A stretch of 64,000 bases of DNA from Ahaetulla prasina (Eukaryota > Chordata > Lepidosauria > Squamata > Colubridae), in contig NC_080541.1 of the NCBI RefSeq assembly GCF_028640845.1, positions 3,249,935 through 3,313,934 on the forward strand, in the 5' to 3' direction. Under the pieces are notes generated by a model. That model had not been told where the DNA came from. It saw nothing but the letters and a program-made list of their open reading frames with translations, and did not search any database. The translations under genes and the position numbers were made by a program. Positions within the stretch are counted from its first letter, which is position 1. The number at the start of each line of letters is the position of its first letter. Shown here in pieces: positions 21,285-31,272 of this stretch.

Positions 21285-22297
21285 AAGCCTGAGAAATCTC
21301 CCAATAGCTTCGGTTTATCTCGGGGCTGCACATGTATAATTAGAACAAGAGCATTCGGAGCACGGGAGAAACTCGGTGCAGTTGGTATCGCGATGTAGGG
21401 TTTCTGCTGATTCAAGGATGGGTGGGTGGGTCGTTTGCAGAATTAACAGAGTTGGAAGGGACCTTGGAGGTCTTCTAGTCCAACCTCCTCCTCGATCTCG
21501 AGACCCTATACCAGGGGTCTCCAACCTTGGCAACTTTAATCCTGGAGGATTTCAACTCCCAGAATACCCCAGCCAGCAAAGCTGGCTGGGAATTCTGGGA
21601 GTTGAAGTCCTCAGGATTAAAGGGGTCGCAGCACTATAAAGGTTGAGAACCAGTGTTCTAGAGAGACCATCGTGGTTCTCCAAACCCTTGCTCAGTCTGG
21701 AAACTCACCAAATTAACGTTGGCTTGGATTGCACGGCTCAGCTAGAGAGGACAATAAATTTCAGCAATCTTGGGAATTTTACTGGGTTCTCTAGCTAGCA
21801 GCAGACGCTTCATCGAAAGGTTAAGTTGTTATGTTTTAGTGCAAAAATTTGAAAATGTCTAGCATAGAGGAATATGGTGCTAACCTTAAAAAAAGGTATG
21901 CAAAAATTGTTAGCCCTGGGAAGGTGAGTGAGTGAGAAAGAGACTCAAGATAAGAATCAAGGATCTCTTGATTCTGCTTGGTTGAGGATTACCTGTAAAA
22001 ATCCCTTTTTCCTTCCACCCTCCCTAATGAATGACTATTTTGGTACTTTCTAGTCTTAGCATACCAGACTAGATCAAAATATAGTCTCCTTCAACACCAG
22101 TTTTAGTCTTTACACCTTAACAAAATGTTTAAGGCCTGGAGACTAAACCATAGGAAGAACGGCTGCAGGAAATGGGTTTGAGTAGTCTAGAGAAAAGAAG
22201 GACTTGGGGGGGACACCATAGCAGGATTCCAGTATTTGAAGGGCTGCCCCAAAGAAGAGGGGGGTCAACCTATTTTCCAAAGCACCAGAAGGCAGGA
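21285..22297. repeat. Tandem duplication, unit 1 (1.0 kb, internally deleted)
   Basis: From AAGCCTGAGAAATCTCCC to CAGAAGGCAGGA this unit matches 22298-24188, except that 21484-21612 (holding a foldback MITE arm pair) replaces about 1 kb of unit 2. The right part starts inside the last 35 bp of the SPIN-like element (AAAGGGGTCGCAGCAC). See the finding on its breakpoints. Confidence 0.88.
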
Positions 22298-22461
22298 AAG
22301 CCTGAGAAATCTCCCAATAGCTTCGGTTTATCTCGGGCTGCACATGTATAATTAGGACAAGAGCATTCGGAGCACAGGAGAAACTCAGTGCAGTTGGTAT
22401 CGCGATGTAGGGTTTCTGCTGATTCAAGGATGGGTGGGTGGGTCGTTTGCAGAATTAACAG

Positions 22462-22760
22462 AGTTGGAAGGGACCTTGGAGATCTTCTAGACCAACCCCC
22501 CGCTTAGGCAGGAAACCCTACACCATTTCAGGCAAATGACTATCCAATCTCTTTGTAAAATATCCACCAGTGATAGAGCACCTACGACTTCTGGAGGCAA
22601 GTCGTTCCAATGGTTAATCATTCTCACTGTTAGGAAATTTGTTCTTGGTTCCAGGTTGCTTCTCTCCTTGATTAGTTTCCATCTGTTGCTTCTTGTCCTG
22701 CCTTCAGGTGTTTTGGAGAATAGGTTGACCCCCTCTTCTTGTGGCAGCCCCTCAAATATT
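22462..22760 (-). mobile_element. CR1 LINE 3' end
   Basis: Inverse of the CR1 3' UTR and ORF2 tail, starting AGAGTTGGAAGGGACCTTGG. Its first 30 bp are also present in unit 1 of the duplication (21450-21483). Confidence 0.85.
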
Positions 22761-22859
22761 GGAAGACTCTTATCAATTCAGTTGGATGCAGAAGGACTGC
22801 GCATGAGTTTGATTACTTAGCCTTTGGGGATATTCGTAAATGTTTTCCACCTTCTAGAG

Positions 22860-23546
22860 CAGCGGTTCTAAACCTGTGGGTCGGGACCCCATTCGGGCTC
22901 GAATGACGATTTGCCAGGGGTCGCCTAAGACCATCGGAAATATGGGAAGTATACTTGCGAGTCGAAGAATCGCGCTCCAATGGTTGACTCCACAAGCCAG
23001 CTGCAGGCTCTTCAAATCGCTAGCCGAATTCGGCTTCAGGCGCAATGAATTAAAAAAGAGAGAAATCTTTGCTCTGATGTCTCCCTCTCAAGCCAGCTGC
23101 AATCACTCCCAATCGCTAGCCTAATCTGGCTTCAGGCACGATAAACTTAATAGGGGAGGAGTCTCCGCTTTAATGCCTCCGTCCTCAAGGCAATCGCAAG
23201 CAGTTCAGATCGCTAGCCAATACGGCTTCAGGCGCGATAAATTAAAAAAAACAGTTTGCCGCTTTTTTTCTCCTTCTGCGGCTGCTGAGGCGCGCTGAGA
23301 TCGCTGCCTATCACCGCGATGAAATCAATCAGCAGTCTTCCTGAAGCGCATCAGGCTATGTTCAGTTTGTAACAATGAAAATACATCCTGTATATCAGAT
23401 ATTTACATTACGATCATGATTTATAACATTAGCAAAAGTACAGTTACTTAGGCCTACGAACGAAAATAATTTTACGGTTGGGGGTCGCCACATCGTGGGG
23501 AATTGTATTAAAGGGGTCGCAGCACTATAAAGGTTGAGAACCAGTG
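22860..23546. mobile_element. SPIN-like non-autonomous hAT element
   Basis: The left end is CAGCGGTTCTAAACCTGTGG and the right end is AAAGGTTGAGAACCAGTG, imperfect inverted repeats. TTCTAGAG flanks both sides (22852-22859 and 23547-23554), a perfect 8-bp hAT duplication. Subterminal blocks GGGGTCGCCTAAGACCATCG and ACGGTTGGGGGTCGCCAC match what I remember of SPIN elements of tetrapods. The middle (about 22960-23350) holds diverged direct repeats (GCTAGCC…GGCTTCAGGC) and no transposase. Confidence 0.88.
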
Positions 23547-24327
23547 TTCTAGAGAGACCATCGTGGTTCTCCAAACCCTTGCTCAGTCTGGAAACTCACC
23601 AAATTAACGTTGGCTTGGATTGCACGGCTCACCTAGAGAGGACAATAAATTTCAGCAATCTTGGGAATTTTACTGGGTTCTCTAGCTAGCAGCAGACGCT
23701 TCATCGAAAGGTTAAGTTGTTATGTTTTAGTGCAAAAATTTGAAAATGTCTAGCATAGAGGAATATGGTGCTAACCTTAAAAAAAGGTATGCAAGAATTG
23801 TTAGCCCTGGGAAGGTGAGTGAGTGAGAAAGAGACTCAAGATAAGAATCAAGGATCTCTTGATTCTGCTTGGTTGAGGATTACCTGTAAAAATCCCTTTT
23901 TCCTTCCACCCTCCCTAATGAATGACTATTTTGGTACTTTCTAGTCTTAGCTTACCAGACTAGATCAAAATATAGTCTCCTTCAACACCAGTTTTAGTCT
24001 TTACACCTTAACAAAATTTTTAAGGCCTGGAGACTAAACCATAGGAAGAACGGCTGCAGGAAATGGGTTTGAGTAGTCTAAAGAAAAGAAGGACTTGGAG
24101 GGGACACCATAGCAGGATTCCAGTATTTGAAGGGCTGCCCCAAAGAAGAGGGGGGTCAACCTATTTTCCAAAGCACCAGAAGGCAGGACAAGAAAGAATG
24201 GATGGAAACTAATCAAAGAGAGAAGCAACCTGGAATTAAGGAGAAACTTCCTAACAGTGGGGACAATTAACCAGTGGAACAGAAGTTGCCTTCAGAAATT
24301 GTGTGTGCCCCATCACTGAACATAATA

Positions 24328-24500
24328 GAACAGATTAGAATTCTTTATTGGCCAAGTGTGATTGGACACACAAGGAATTTATCTCTGGTGCATATGCTCT
24401 CAGTATACATAAAAGGAAAAAAGAAGAAAAAAGAAAAAAATACATTCATCAAGAATCATAAGATACAACACTTAGTGATGGTCATAGGACTATCACTGTC
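24328..24500 (-). mobile_element. Snake1/L3-like LINE 3' UTR
   Basis: The inverse of the family's end (TTTATTGGCCAAGTGTGATT, then CTCAGTATACATAAAAGG). It is nested in the CR1 at 24025-25350. Confidence 0.85.
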
Positions 24501-24516
24501 TATATATAGTCTATAT

Positions 24517-25239
24517 CAGCGGTCACCAACTGGTGGTCCATGGACCACTGGTAGTTCGCGAGAAAATTTTGGTGGTCCCCAGAAAAATTATTTGCATTTT
24601 TTATATTGCACTAAATCAGGGATCCTCAAACTATGGTCCCTGGACCGGATACGTGCAATGAACGCTTGTGTTGCTGCAGAGAGTCTCCCCCTTCAGGGTC
24701 TTTTTGTGTGGGTTGGGGTCTGCTTCAGCCTCCTGGTGCGGGGCTTTGGGCAAAGGCTGGAAGAGCAGGAGGACCTTATTCCAATGGGACTGCCTCGTGG
24801 CCTGGAACTGGCTGACCATCTCAGCCCGCTGAGCCTCCAGGTGCCGGTCCCTGGCCTTGCACTCCCGCAGGTCTTCCCTCTGCTTGGAAAACCTGTGCTC
24901 CTAGTCCTCAGTGAGGTGTTTCTGCTGGAGCCTCCTTCTCGGTCAGATCCAATTTGAACTCTTTCTCGTGGTGGCTGTTTAGCTCCAACAACTGCTTCCT
25001 GTAGGGGCCCTAAGGAGCCCAGGCGGGGAGGCAAAGAGTGGCTGGGTGGGGAGGGGCGAGTAAAGGCCGGCGAGGCGCCCCTCAACATGAGTGACATCAA
25101 GTTAACCACACCCACCCAGTCACATGACCACTTAGCCACGCCCATCCCGCCGGTCATTAGGCAGACCATATTAGTGGTCCGCAAGATTTAAAATTATGAA
25201 TTTAGTGGTCTCTGAGGTCCAGAAGATTGGGGACCCCTG
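24517..25239. mobile_element. hAT element, 723 bp, with perfect 8-bp duplication
   Basis: The ends are CAGCGGTCACCAACTGG and GATTGGGGACCCCTG, flanked by GTCTATAT on both sides (24509-24516, 25240-25247). The outer 90 bp match the 177-bp element at 41217-41393. The interior (about 24615-25160), beginning TCAGGGATCCTCAAACTATG, looks like sequence from a second hAT family. Interior ORFs show no hAT catalytic or dimerisation motif. Confidence 0.87.
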
Positions 25240-25350
25240 GTCTATATATAGGACTATCACTGGAAGTTTTTAAGAGGAGATTAGGCAGTCATTTATCTGA
25301 AATGATACAGGATCTCCTGCTTGAGCAGAGGGCTAGACTAGAAGATCTCT

Positions 25351-26087
25351 AAGTCTCTCCTGTCCTCTCCTGTCCTCTCCTGTCCCCTTCCCTTCCCTTC
25401 CCTTCCCTTCTCTTCTCAAAATGAAATCTTATGGAAGGGTGGATGTCTTCTTTATCTCAGTCTAGTGTCACAGAGTGGCAGGAAGTTGTGTCACCCAGGT
25501 CTGACAACTGTGGTCACAAGTGCTTCTGAGGGACACCAAAAATGGTTTGGACCTTGGTTTATCTCCCACTACATTGGGGTGAGAGGACTAGGAAGCCAGG
25601 ATTGGATTGGGATGGGTGTAGGTTGTCATTTGAGGGTGCAGAGCCCAAGAAAGACACTAACTCTTGTTTGTAAACATATTAGTGTTATAATTGTGTCTTC
25701 CTCTTATAGTCTTGTCTTCTGAAAGAGCCAGACCAGAGTTTTCTGTCAAAGGAGAGGCCGTTGCAAGAGAACACGGCTTCCCAAGGTGAACTTTGGCTTG
25801 GTTTTAGAAGAAGGGAGGCCCGAGGTCTTCTACATGGGACTGCACTCAAGTCTTGCCTTTCTTTAACACGGGGTGTCCAACCTTGGCAATTTTAAAACTT
25901 CTGGACTTTAGCACCCAGAATTACCCAGTCAGCATGATCAAAATCCATTGGTCTTAAAGTTGCCAAGGTTGGATGCCTCTGCTTTGACACTTAAGTACTT
26001 AAATACTTCTGTAGTACTGTTTCTTAAAAATTCATTAAGCAAACCTAGAAGCTGGATCTCATGCAGGCCTTTGCTTATGAAGAGAGT
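25351..26087. other. Intergenic or intronic sequence with one decayed foldback MITE
   Basis: A CCCTT run at 25380-25415 is followed by unrecognised sequence. An old foldback copy (GGGGTGTCCAACCTTGGC… to …GCCAAGGTTGGATGCC) lies at about 25868-25980. No exon seen. Confidence 0.5.
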
Positions 26088-26092
26088 TGGGG

Positions 26093-26701
26093 TGTTGTGA
26101 CCCAGGCCCAAGTAAGTAGTAGAAAACTCAGTCAGTTTAAAAACAAACTTTATTAGAACAGCTGAGAATTAACTCATTCTCAGTGTAGTCCAAACTAAAT
26201 TAAAGCAAATTCTTCTTAACACAATTCCTCAGTTTTATCACGAACCTTGGTCTTAATTAGGCAAACTGCCAAAGGCCTTTCTTGGCAAAAGTTCAAAAGC
26301 TGATAAGAAACAAATGCAAGAAGACGAAGCTATCAATGTTGTTTTCCGGCAAAGAGCCCAAACACCGTTGCTGGTCTTTTAAGCCTTATGGGAGGGGCCA
26401 ATCATCTCTTGGCCCTACTCCTGAATTGTCCTCTTTGCTTTAGCTGCTCTTGCCTTCTGGCAGCTCTTCTCAAGTGTACATTAGGAACAGGCTCCTCCTG
26501 TTCCTCTGCCTCATTACTATCAGCCTCTGGAGGCTCTGGAGTCTGCACCTCACTCCCCGATGGCCCTGGCCCCACCTCTGCCTCTGACGCAGAGCCCTCA
26601 TCCGGGCCTTCCCCAGCCTCCAGGATTGGCCCATGCTCTTCCTCAGCCTCATCGCTGTCCGACTCGTTGCCAGCTCCAGAGGCTGCTGGCGGACCACAAC
26701 A
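26093..26701 (-). mobile_element. Solo LTR, 609 bp, with perfect 5-bp duplication
   Basis: It begins TGTTGTGACCCAGGCC and ends CCACAACA, with TGGGG on both sides (26088-26092, 26702-26706). The TGTTG…CAACA ends and 5-bp duplication fit an LTR retrotransposon or endogenous retrovirus. There is no internal region. It is only distantly similar to the LTR at 19714-20287; the Pro/Glu/Ser-rich U3 is the common theme. Confidence 0.82.
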
Positions 26702-26706
26702 TGGGG

Positions 26707-27277
26707 TTTCTTGGGACCACATGATCCGTTCACTCATTTCACTGAGCCATAATGTAGATTTATGGGTTTTCGTTGAGCGTGATATGTCAACTAAGTCGCC
26801 TGAAGCTTATTCAACCAATCACTGTTGAGCAATTCAAAGTTTAATGTGATTTGTGACCTCATAGACACTTGAAGCCTTGTAGGCCATCACCTAGCTGATG
26901 CAGCTAAGCCTCTGCTCACCACGGCTTGAGGATCTTCAGCAAGAGAGATCTTCCATGACTCATGATTCATCCAAGTCCATCTCTCTTGACACTGAACCTC
27001 AATCAACCTTCCTTATTTATTTTATTTTAATCTGGACTTCTGGGCAGCAGGAAACGAGACCTTCCTTCATCCCCTCCATCTACATTTCTCTAGGTAAAAG
27101 TTATACTACATTCCTCTTCATGGCTTGTCTTCTGAAGTCATGATCATTGTCTTTTCAAACATGGAGCTTTAAATGTACTGTAGATGAAATCAGATGGGGG
27201 CATTAAAAAACCTTGGATATGGATATAATATAGCCATGGTTTTGGCTTTATTGTGGCACATGAACTCAATCATTGTA
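26707..27277. other. Intergenic or intronic sequence, nothing recognised
   Basis: About 570 bp without recognisable repeat or exon. Confidence 0.5.
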
Positions 27278-27893
27278 CAGTAGTGGCTAAAATTGTGGAA
27301 ACTTTTTGGGGAAAAATGTATTTTTGAGGTTTGATGGCTAATAACACCACTTTTTGGGAGGAGTTTCAAGAGAATCCTATTCCACTGCTGGAATGGCCTG
27401 GGAATAGCCCAGACCTTCACCCAATTGAAAATCTACGGAGCCGACTAAAGAAACTTGTTAGTCAGAAGCGACCCAGCAATAAAACCCAGTTCATAGAAGC
27501 CATCATTCAGTCTTGGTTTCACATGATAACAGCTGCAGAACTCAAAGACTTGGTTCACTTCATGGGAAGACATTGTAAGGCCATAATTCATGCTAAAGGT
27601 GACCCAACTAAGTATTCACTGACATGGGGATAATTTTTGTGTATCTCGTTTTTTTCTATGGTGATCATTTTTGTGTGTATCATTTTTTTCTACGTGTTTC
27701 ACTTTTCTTTATACTGTAACTGCTATTCTAATAGCAAATCCTTCATGAAAGTTATTGCATTATGTTCTTGATTAAATTATCTTTCCATTGATATATAATT
27801 TTATGGTACTACTCCCCCCAAAAAGTGGTGTTATTAGCTAGTTTTAGAAAATACACTTTTCCCAAAAGGTTTCTACAATTTTGGCTACTACTG
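27278..27893 (+). mobile_element. Tc1-type element, internally deleted (616 bp)
   Basis: Inverted ends CAGTAGTGGCTAAAATTGTGG and its inverse are flanked by TA on both sides. The plus strand keeps only the C-terminal third of a Tc1 transposase: WPGNSPDLHPIENLRSRLKK, the region with the last catalytic aspartate and the nearby Glu of the DD34E triad, then KAIIHAKGDPTKYSLTWG. The N-terminal DNA-binding and first catalytic parts are missing, so it cannot make a working enzyme. Confidence 0.88.
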
Positions 27894-28669
27894 TACTTGG
27901 TTCAGATCAGAGTGAAGCAGATTATGGCTTAGTGGAATGCTATTCAATTCCTAGCTTATTAGGGGAAGGAAGCAAGGAATGCTGGTTTGATGTTGAACAG
28001 ACTATGAATGGAAGCTTATTTAGCCATTCCCAGGAGCAGACAGGCTCGGTGGACTGCCTGTACAAGCAGGAAAATTAATCTAATTTTTTTTTCATCCTTC
28101 CAAAAACTCTGTTTACAGGGTAGAGTTGAAATCTAACAATGGTCCAGAGCTTTCAACAGAATTGGTTTATCATAGCATAGAATTGAATCTGTCTCAAAAC
28201 CTTTCTATTTGGATTATAACTGGTCCCTTAGGTTTTATATGCTATTTTTTAAAATATAATTTTCTTGAAATTTTTAGCAAGATAAAAACAATGCAAATAT
28301 TAGAAAAGAAGTGAAAAAAATAATAAATCAGAAATGAAATAAAAAAAGAAAGAAAATGGTTTCTGATCTTCTTAAAAGTGGTTTCAAATGCATTTATATT
28401 TTACCCTGTCTCTAGGGTTACCTCAGAACTTTTCCATAAGGTCACCTTTGTAACCTTCAAACTCATAAATTACAAAAATCGTTTTTTTCTTTTTCTTTTT
28501 TTCCCCCATAAAAGGTTTATGAGATTTTTTTGCCTGCTATTTTTTTTAAATAATTTTATTAAACTTATGGAAGTCTAAAATACAAATAAAAATGAAAATA
28601 TTGGGAAAATGGAGAAAGGAAAAAAGGAGATTTTTGATGTGTTCATCTTAAATTCTTTTTTTCTTCCAG

Positions 28670-28729
28670 AACTCTTGAGAACATAATGGATTCCACCCTC
28701 TGTGATGGATATGCTATTCCTTATCTGAG
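28670..28729 (+). CDS. TOP1MT: TOP1MT exon with the first visible ATG
   Basis: A strong tract TTCTTTTTTTCTTCCAG is the acceptor and GTAAAT at 28730 the donor. The ATG at 28686-28688 opens 14 codons (MDSTLCDGYAIPYL) plus two bases, which join the A that opens the exon at 29575 to give Arg and continue EEPALKK. Upstream of the ATG the exon is also open (TLENI), so translation might begin in an earlier exon. I know no homologue of this peptide; the call rests on splice sites and phase. A CR1 element begins about three bases into the intron and supplies the later donor bases. Confidence 0.55.
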
Positions 28730-28732
28730 GTA

Positions 28733-29330
28733 AATTAAATATGAGCCAGCCACGAGGATAGAATCATAATCACGTGAAGTGTTAATACCACTTTATAATG
28801 CCTTGGTAAGGCCACACCTTGGAATTGTGTCCAGTTTTGGTCGCCACAATATAAAAAAAGATGTTGAGACTCTAGAAAGAGTGCAGAGAAGAGCAACAAA
28901 GATGATTAGGGGACTGGAGGCTAAAACATATGAAGAACGATTGCAGGAATTGGGTATGTCTAGTTTAATGAAAAGAAGGACTAGGGGTGACATGTTAGCA
29001 GTGTTTCAGTATTTGAGGGGCTGCCACAAAGAAGAGGGAGTCAAACTATTCTCCAAAGCACCTGAGGGTAGAACAAGAAGCAACGGGTGGAAACTAATCA
29101 AGGAGAGAAGCAACCTAGAACTGAAGAGACATTTCTTAACAGTGGAAACAATTAACCAGTGGAACAACTTGACTCCAAAATCTGTGGTGCTCCAACACTA
29201 AAGGATTTTAAGGAGAGAATGGGCAACCATTTGTCTGAAATGGTATAGGGTTTCCTACTTGAGCATGTGGATGGACTAGAAGATCTCCAAGGTCCCTTCC
29301 AACTCTGTTACTCTGTTCTGTTTCTAATAT
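28733..29330 (+). mobile_element. CR1 LINE 3' part, abutting a TOP1MT splice donor
   Basis: Starts AATTAAATATGAGCCAGCC and encodes [36 protein letters not shown] and [19 protein letters not shown] up to 29200, then the CR1 3' UTR. It is 5'-truncated, and the truncation point lies three bases after the exon end at 28729. Confidence 0.9.
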
Positions 29331-29574
29331 TGGAAAGTGAAGCTTTGTGCAAATTCATTTGTGATGATGTGAACTTCTTGCTTGGTTTTAACAGACAGCC
29401 CATCATTCGGATGTGATGGGACTTGTGCTGTGGGAGGCTGTGTATGTGTGTATGTGTGTGTCGCGGGACCGTTAACAGTTTTTCGGTTTCTTGAAAGTCT
29501 AAATTGTTTGGAGAAGGTACAGCTGAGTTTTATGCACCCGTCCGAATACCTCTTCTGCTGTGTTTGCATTTCAG

Positions 29575-29650
29575 AGAAGAGCCGGCGTTAAAGAAGACCA
29601 GGCTTCAGACGGAAGAGGGGGCACGCGTGGCCACACGTGGGAATAAGACA
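29575..29650 (+). CDS. TOP1MT: TOP1MT N-terminal exon (charged linker)
   Basis: TGTTTGCATTTCAG is the acceptor and GTAAGC (29651) the donor, both good. One base completes the split Arg codon and 25 codons follow: EEPALKKTRLQTEEGARVAT then RGNKT. The exon ends in phase 0, as the GTA start of the exon at 34944 requires. The 'KK-x-RLQTEE' stretch resembles the short basic-acidic clusters in the nuclear TOP1 N-terminus (there YKPKKIKTED), a weak likeness in low-complexity sequence. Probably a disordered linker. Confidence 0.68.
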
Positions 29651-29828
29651 GTAAGCAGGGTGGAATTTTGTGCAGCAGTTGCATTTAGTTGTGTAGTGGG
29701 AATGGCCTTGGGAGACAGGAGGAAGCGCTGCGGATTGGATAACAGGCAGATAAAGGATGTCTCAGCCCACAGTAGGAAAAGGGGCGTGGGAAGGACTCAG
29801 AAGGGACCCTCCCTAATTTTCTATAAAA

Positions 29829-29963
29829 CAGGGGTTTCCAACCGTGGCAACTTTAAGACTTGTGGACTTCCACTCCCAGAGTTCCTCAGCCAGCGAAGCT
29901 GGCTGAGAAATTCTGGGAGTGGAAGTCCACAAGTCTTAAAGTTGCCAAGGTTGGAGAGCCCTG
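29829..29963. mobile_element. Foldback hAT MITE
   Basis: Arms CAGGGGTTTCCAACCGTGGC and its inverse, flanked by CTATAAAA / CTATAGAA (7 of 8). Same family as 11734-11868. Confidence 0.88.
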
Positions 29964-30072
29964 CTATAGAATACAAGGAGAGGGGGGCTGAGAAATGTTT
30001 TCAGTCTTGCAAAATATTTAACTTTACAATTAAGTGCACTACTGCACTTGCTCTATAGAGATAGAGCAAGTA

Positions 30073-30675
30073 CAGTAGTGGCCTAAATTGTGGAAACCTT
30101 TTGGGAAAAGTGTATTTTCTAAAGCTAGCTAATAACACCACTTTTTTCTGGGAGTACTACCATAAAATTATATATCACTGGAAAGATAAATGAATCAATA
30201 ACGTAATGCAATAACTTTTATGAAGGATTTGCTATCAGAATAGCAGTTACAGTATAAAGAAGAAAAGTGAAACATGTAGAAAAAAACAAAATATACAAAA
30301 ATGATCACCATAGAAAAAAACGAGACATACAAAAATTATCCTCATGTCAATGAATACTTCGTTGGGTCACCTTTAGCATGAATTACAGCCTTACAACGTC
30401 TTTCCATGGAGTGAACCAAGTCTTTTAATTCTGCAGCAGTTATCATGTGAAACCAAGATTGAAGGATTGCTTCTATTAACTGGGTTTTATTTAGTCGGCT
30501 CCATAGATTTTCAGTTGGGTGAAGGTCTGGGCTATTCCCAGGCCATTCCAGCTGTGGAATACTTATTATCCTGAAACTCCACCCCACCCCCCCAAAATAG
30601 TGTTATTAGCCATCAATAAAATACACTTAAATATACACTTTTCCCAAAAGGTTTCCACAATTTTGGCCACTACTG
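30073..30675 (-). mobile_element. Tc1-type element, internally deleted (603 bp)
   Basis: TA-flanked ends CAGTAGTGGCCTAAATTGTG and inverse. On the minus strand it encodes LEWPGNSPDLHPTENLWSRL then NKTQLIEAILQSWFHMI, lacking about 8 residues compared with the copy at 27278. It has the same large internal deletion as the other two copies. Confidence 0.88.
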
Positions 30676-30677
30676 TA

Positions 30678-31003
30678 CTATATCTCAAAGATGATTAGGG
30701 GACTGGAGGCTAAAACATACAAAGAATGGTTCCTGGAGCTATTCTCCAAAGCACCTGAGGGCAGGACAAGATGCAATAGATGGAAACTAATCAAGGAGAG
30801 AAGCAACCTAGAACCAAGGAGAAATTTCCTGACAGTGAGAACAACTAATCAGTGGAACAACTTGCCTCCAGAAGTTGTGAGTCCTCCATCACTGGAGGAT
30901 TTTAAGAAGAGACTGGACAATCATTTGACTGAAACGGTACAGGGTTTCATGCCTTAGCAGGAGGTTGGACTAGAAGACCTCCAAGGTCCCTTTTAACTAT
31001 TCT
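30678..31003 (+). mobile_element. CR1 LINE 3' end, internally deleted
   Basis: [13 protein letters not shown] joins directly to LELFSKAPEGRTRCNRWKL, so about 40 codons are missing. The 3' UTR is complete and passes into a CTATTC / CTCTA microsatellite. Confidence 0.85.
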
Positions 31004-31004
31004 A

Positions 31005-31180
31005 TTCCTATTCCATTCCATTCTTTCTACTCTACTCTACTCTACTCTACTCTACTCTACTCTACTCTACCCTACTCTACTCTACTCTACTCTACTCTAC
31101 TCTACTCTACTCTATTTTACTTTACTCTACTCTACTTTATTCCCTTTTCTCTCCTCTCCCCTTCCCTTCCCTTCCCTTCT
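31005..31180. repeat. CTCTA then CCCTT microsatellite
   Basis: Pentanucleotide tract following the CR1 tail. Part of it (from 31121) belongs to the left direct repeat that flanks the LINE at 31273. Confidence 0.95.
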
Positions 31181-31272
31181 CCTATGAGGCTTATACATGT
31201 AATCCTCAAGGTAAGGCTGCAATTGAACCCTGCAATTACGGTCGTAAATTGTGACAGTTTTAAACAGGTAAT

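Larger units (their letters stand above)
22298..24188. repeat. Tandem duplication, unit 2 (1.9 kb, carries the SPIN-like element)
   Basis: The second copy contains a CR1 3' end (minus, 22462-22760), the complete hAT element at 22860-23546 and then sequence nearly identical to 21650-22290. The junction between units has the 12-bp CAGAAGGCAGGA, also present at 21273-21284 and 24177-24188. Confidence 0.88.
24025..25350 (+). mobile_element. CR1 LINE 3' end split by nested insertions
   Basis: ORF2 tail residues (LQEMGLSSLKKRRTW-like, LFSKAPEGRTRKNGWKL) run to about 24315 and the element resumes at 25255 with GGAAGTTTTTAAGAGGAGAT and the usual 3' UTR. A Snake1-like LINE tail and a hAT element separate the halves. 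Confidence 0.82.

Noticed and set aside
24693..25184. 163-codon minus-strand ORF and 227-codon plus-strand ORF
   Set aside because: Both cross the boundaries of a hAT element and carry no transposase or other motif.
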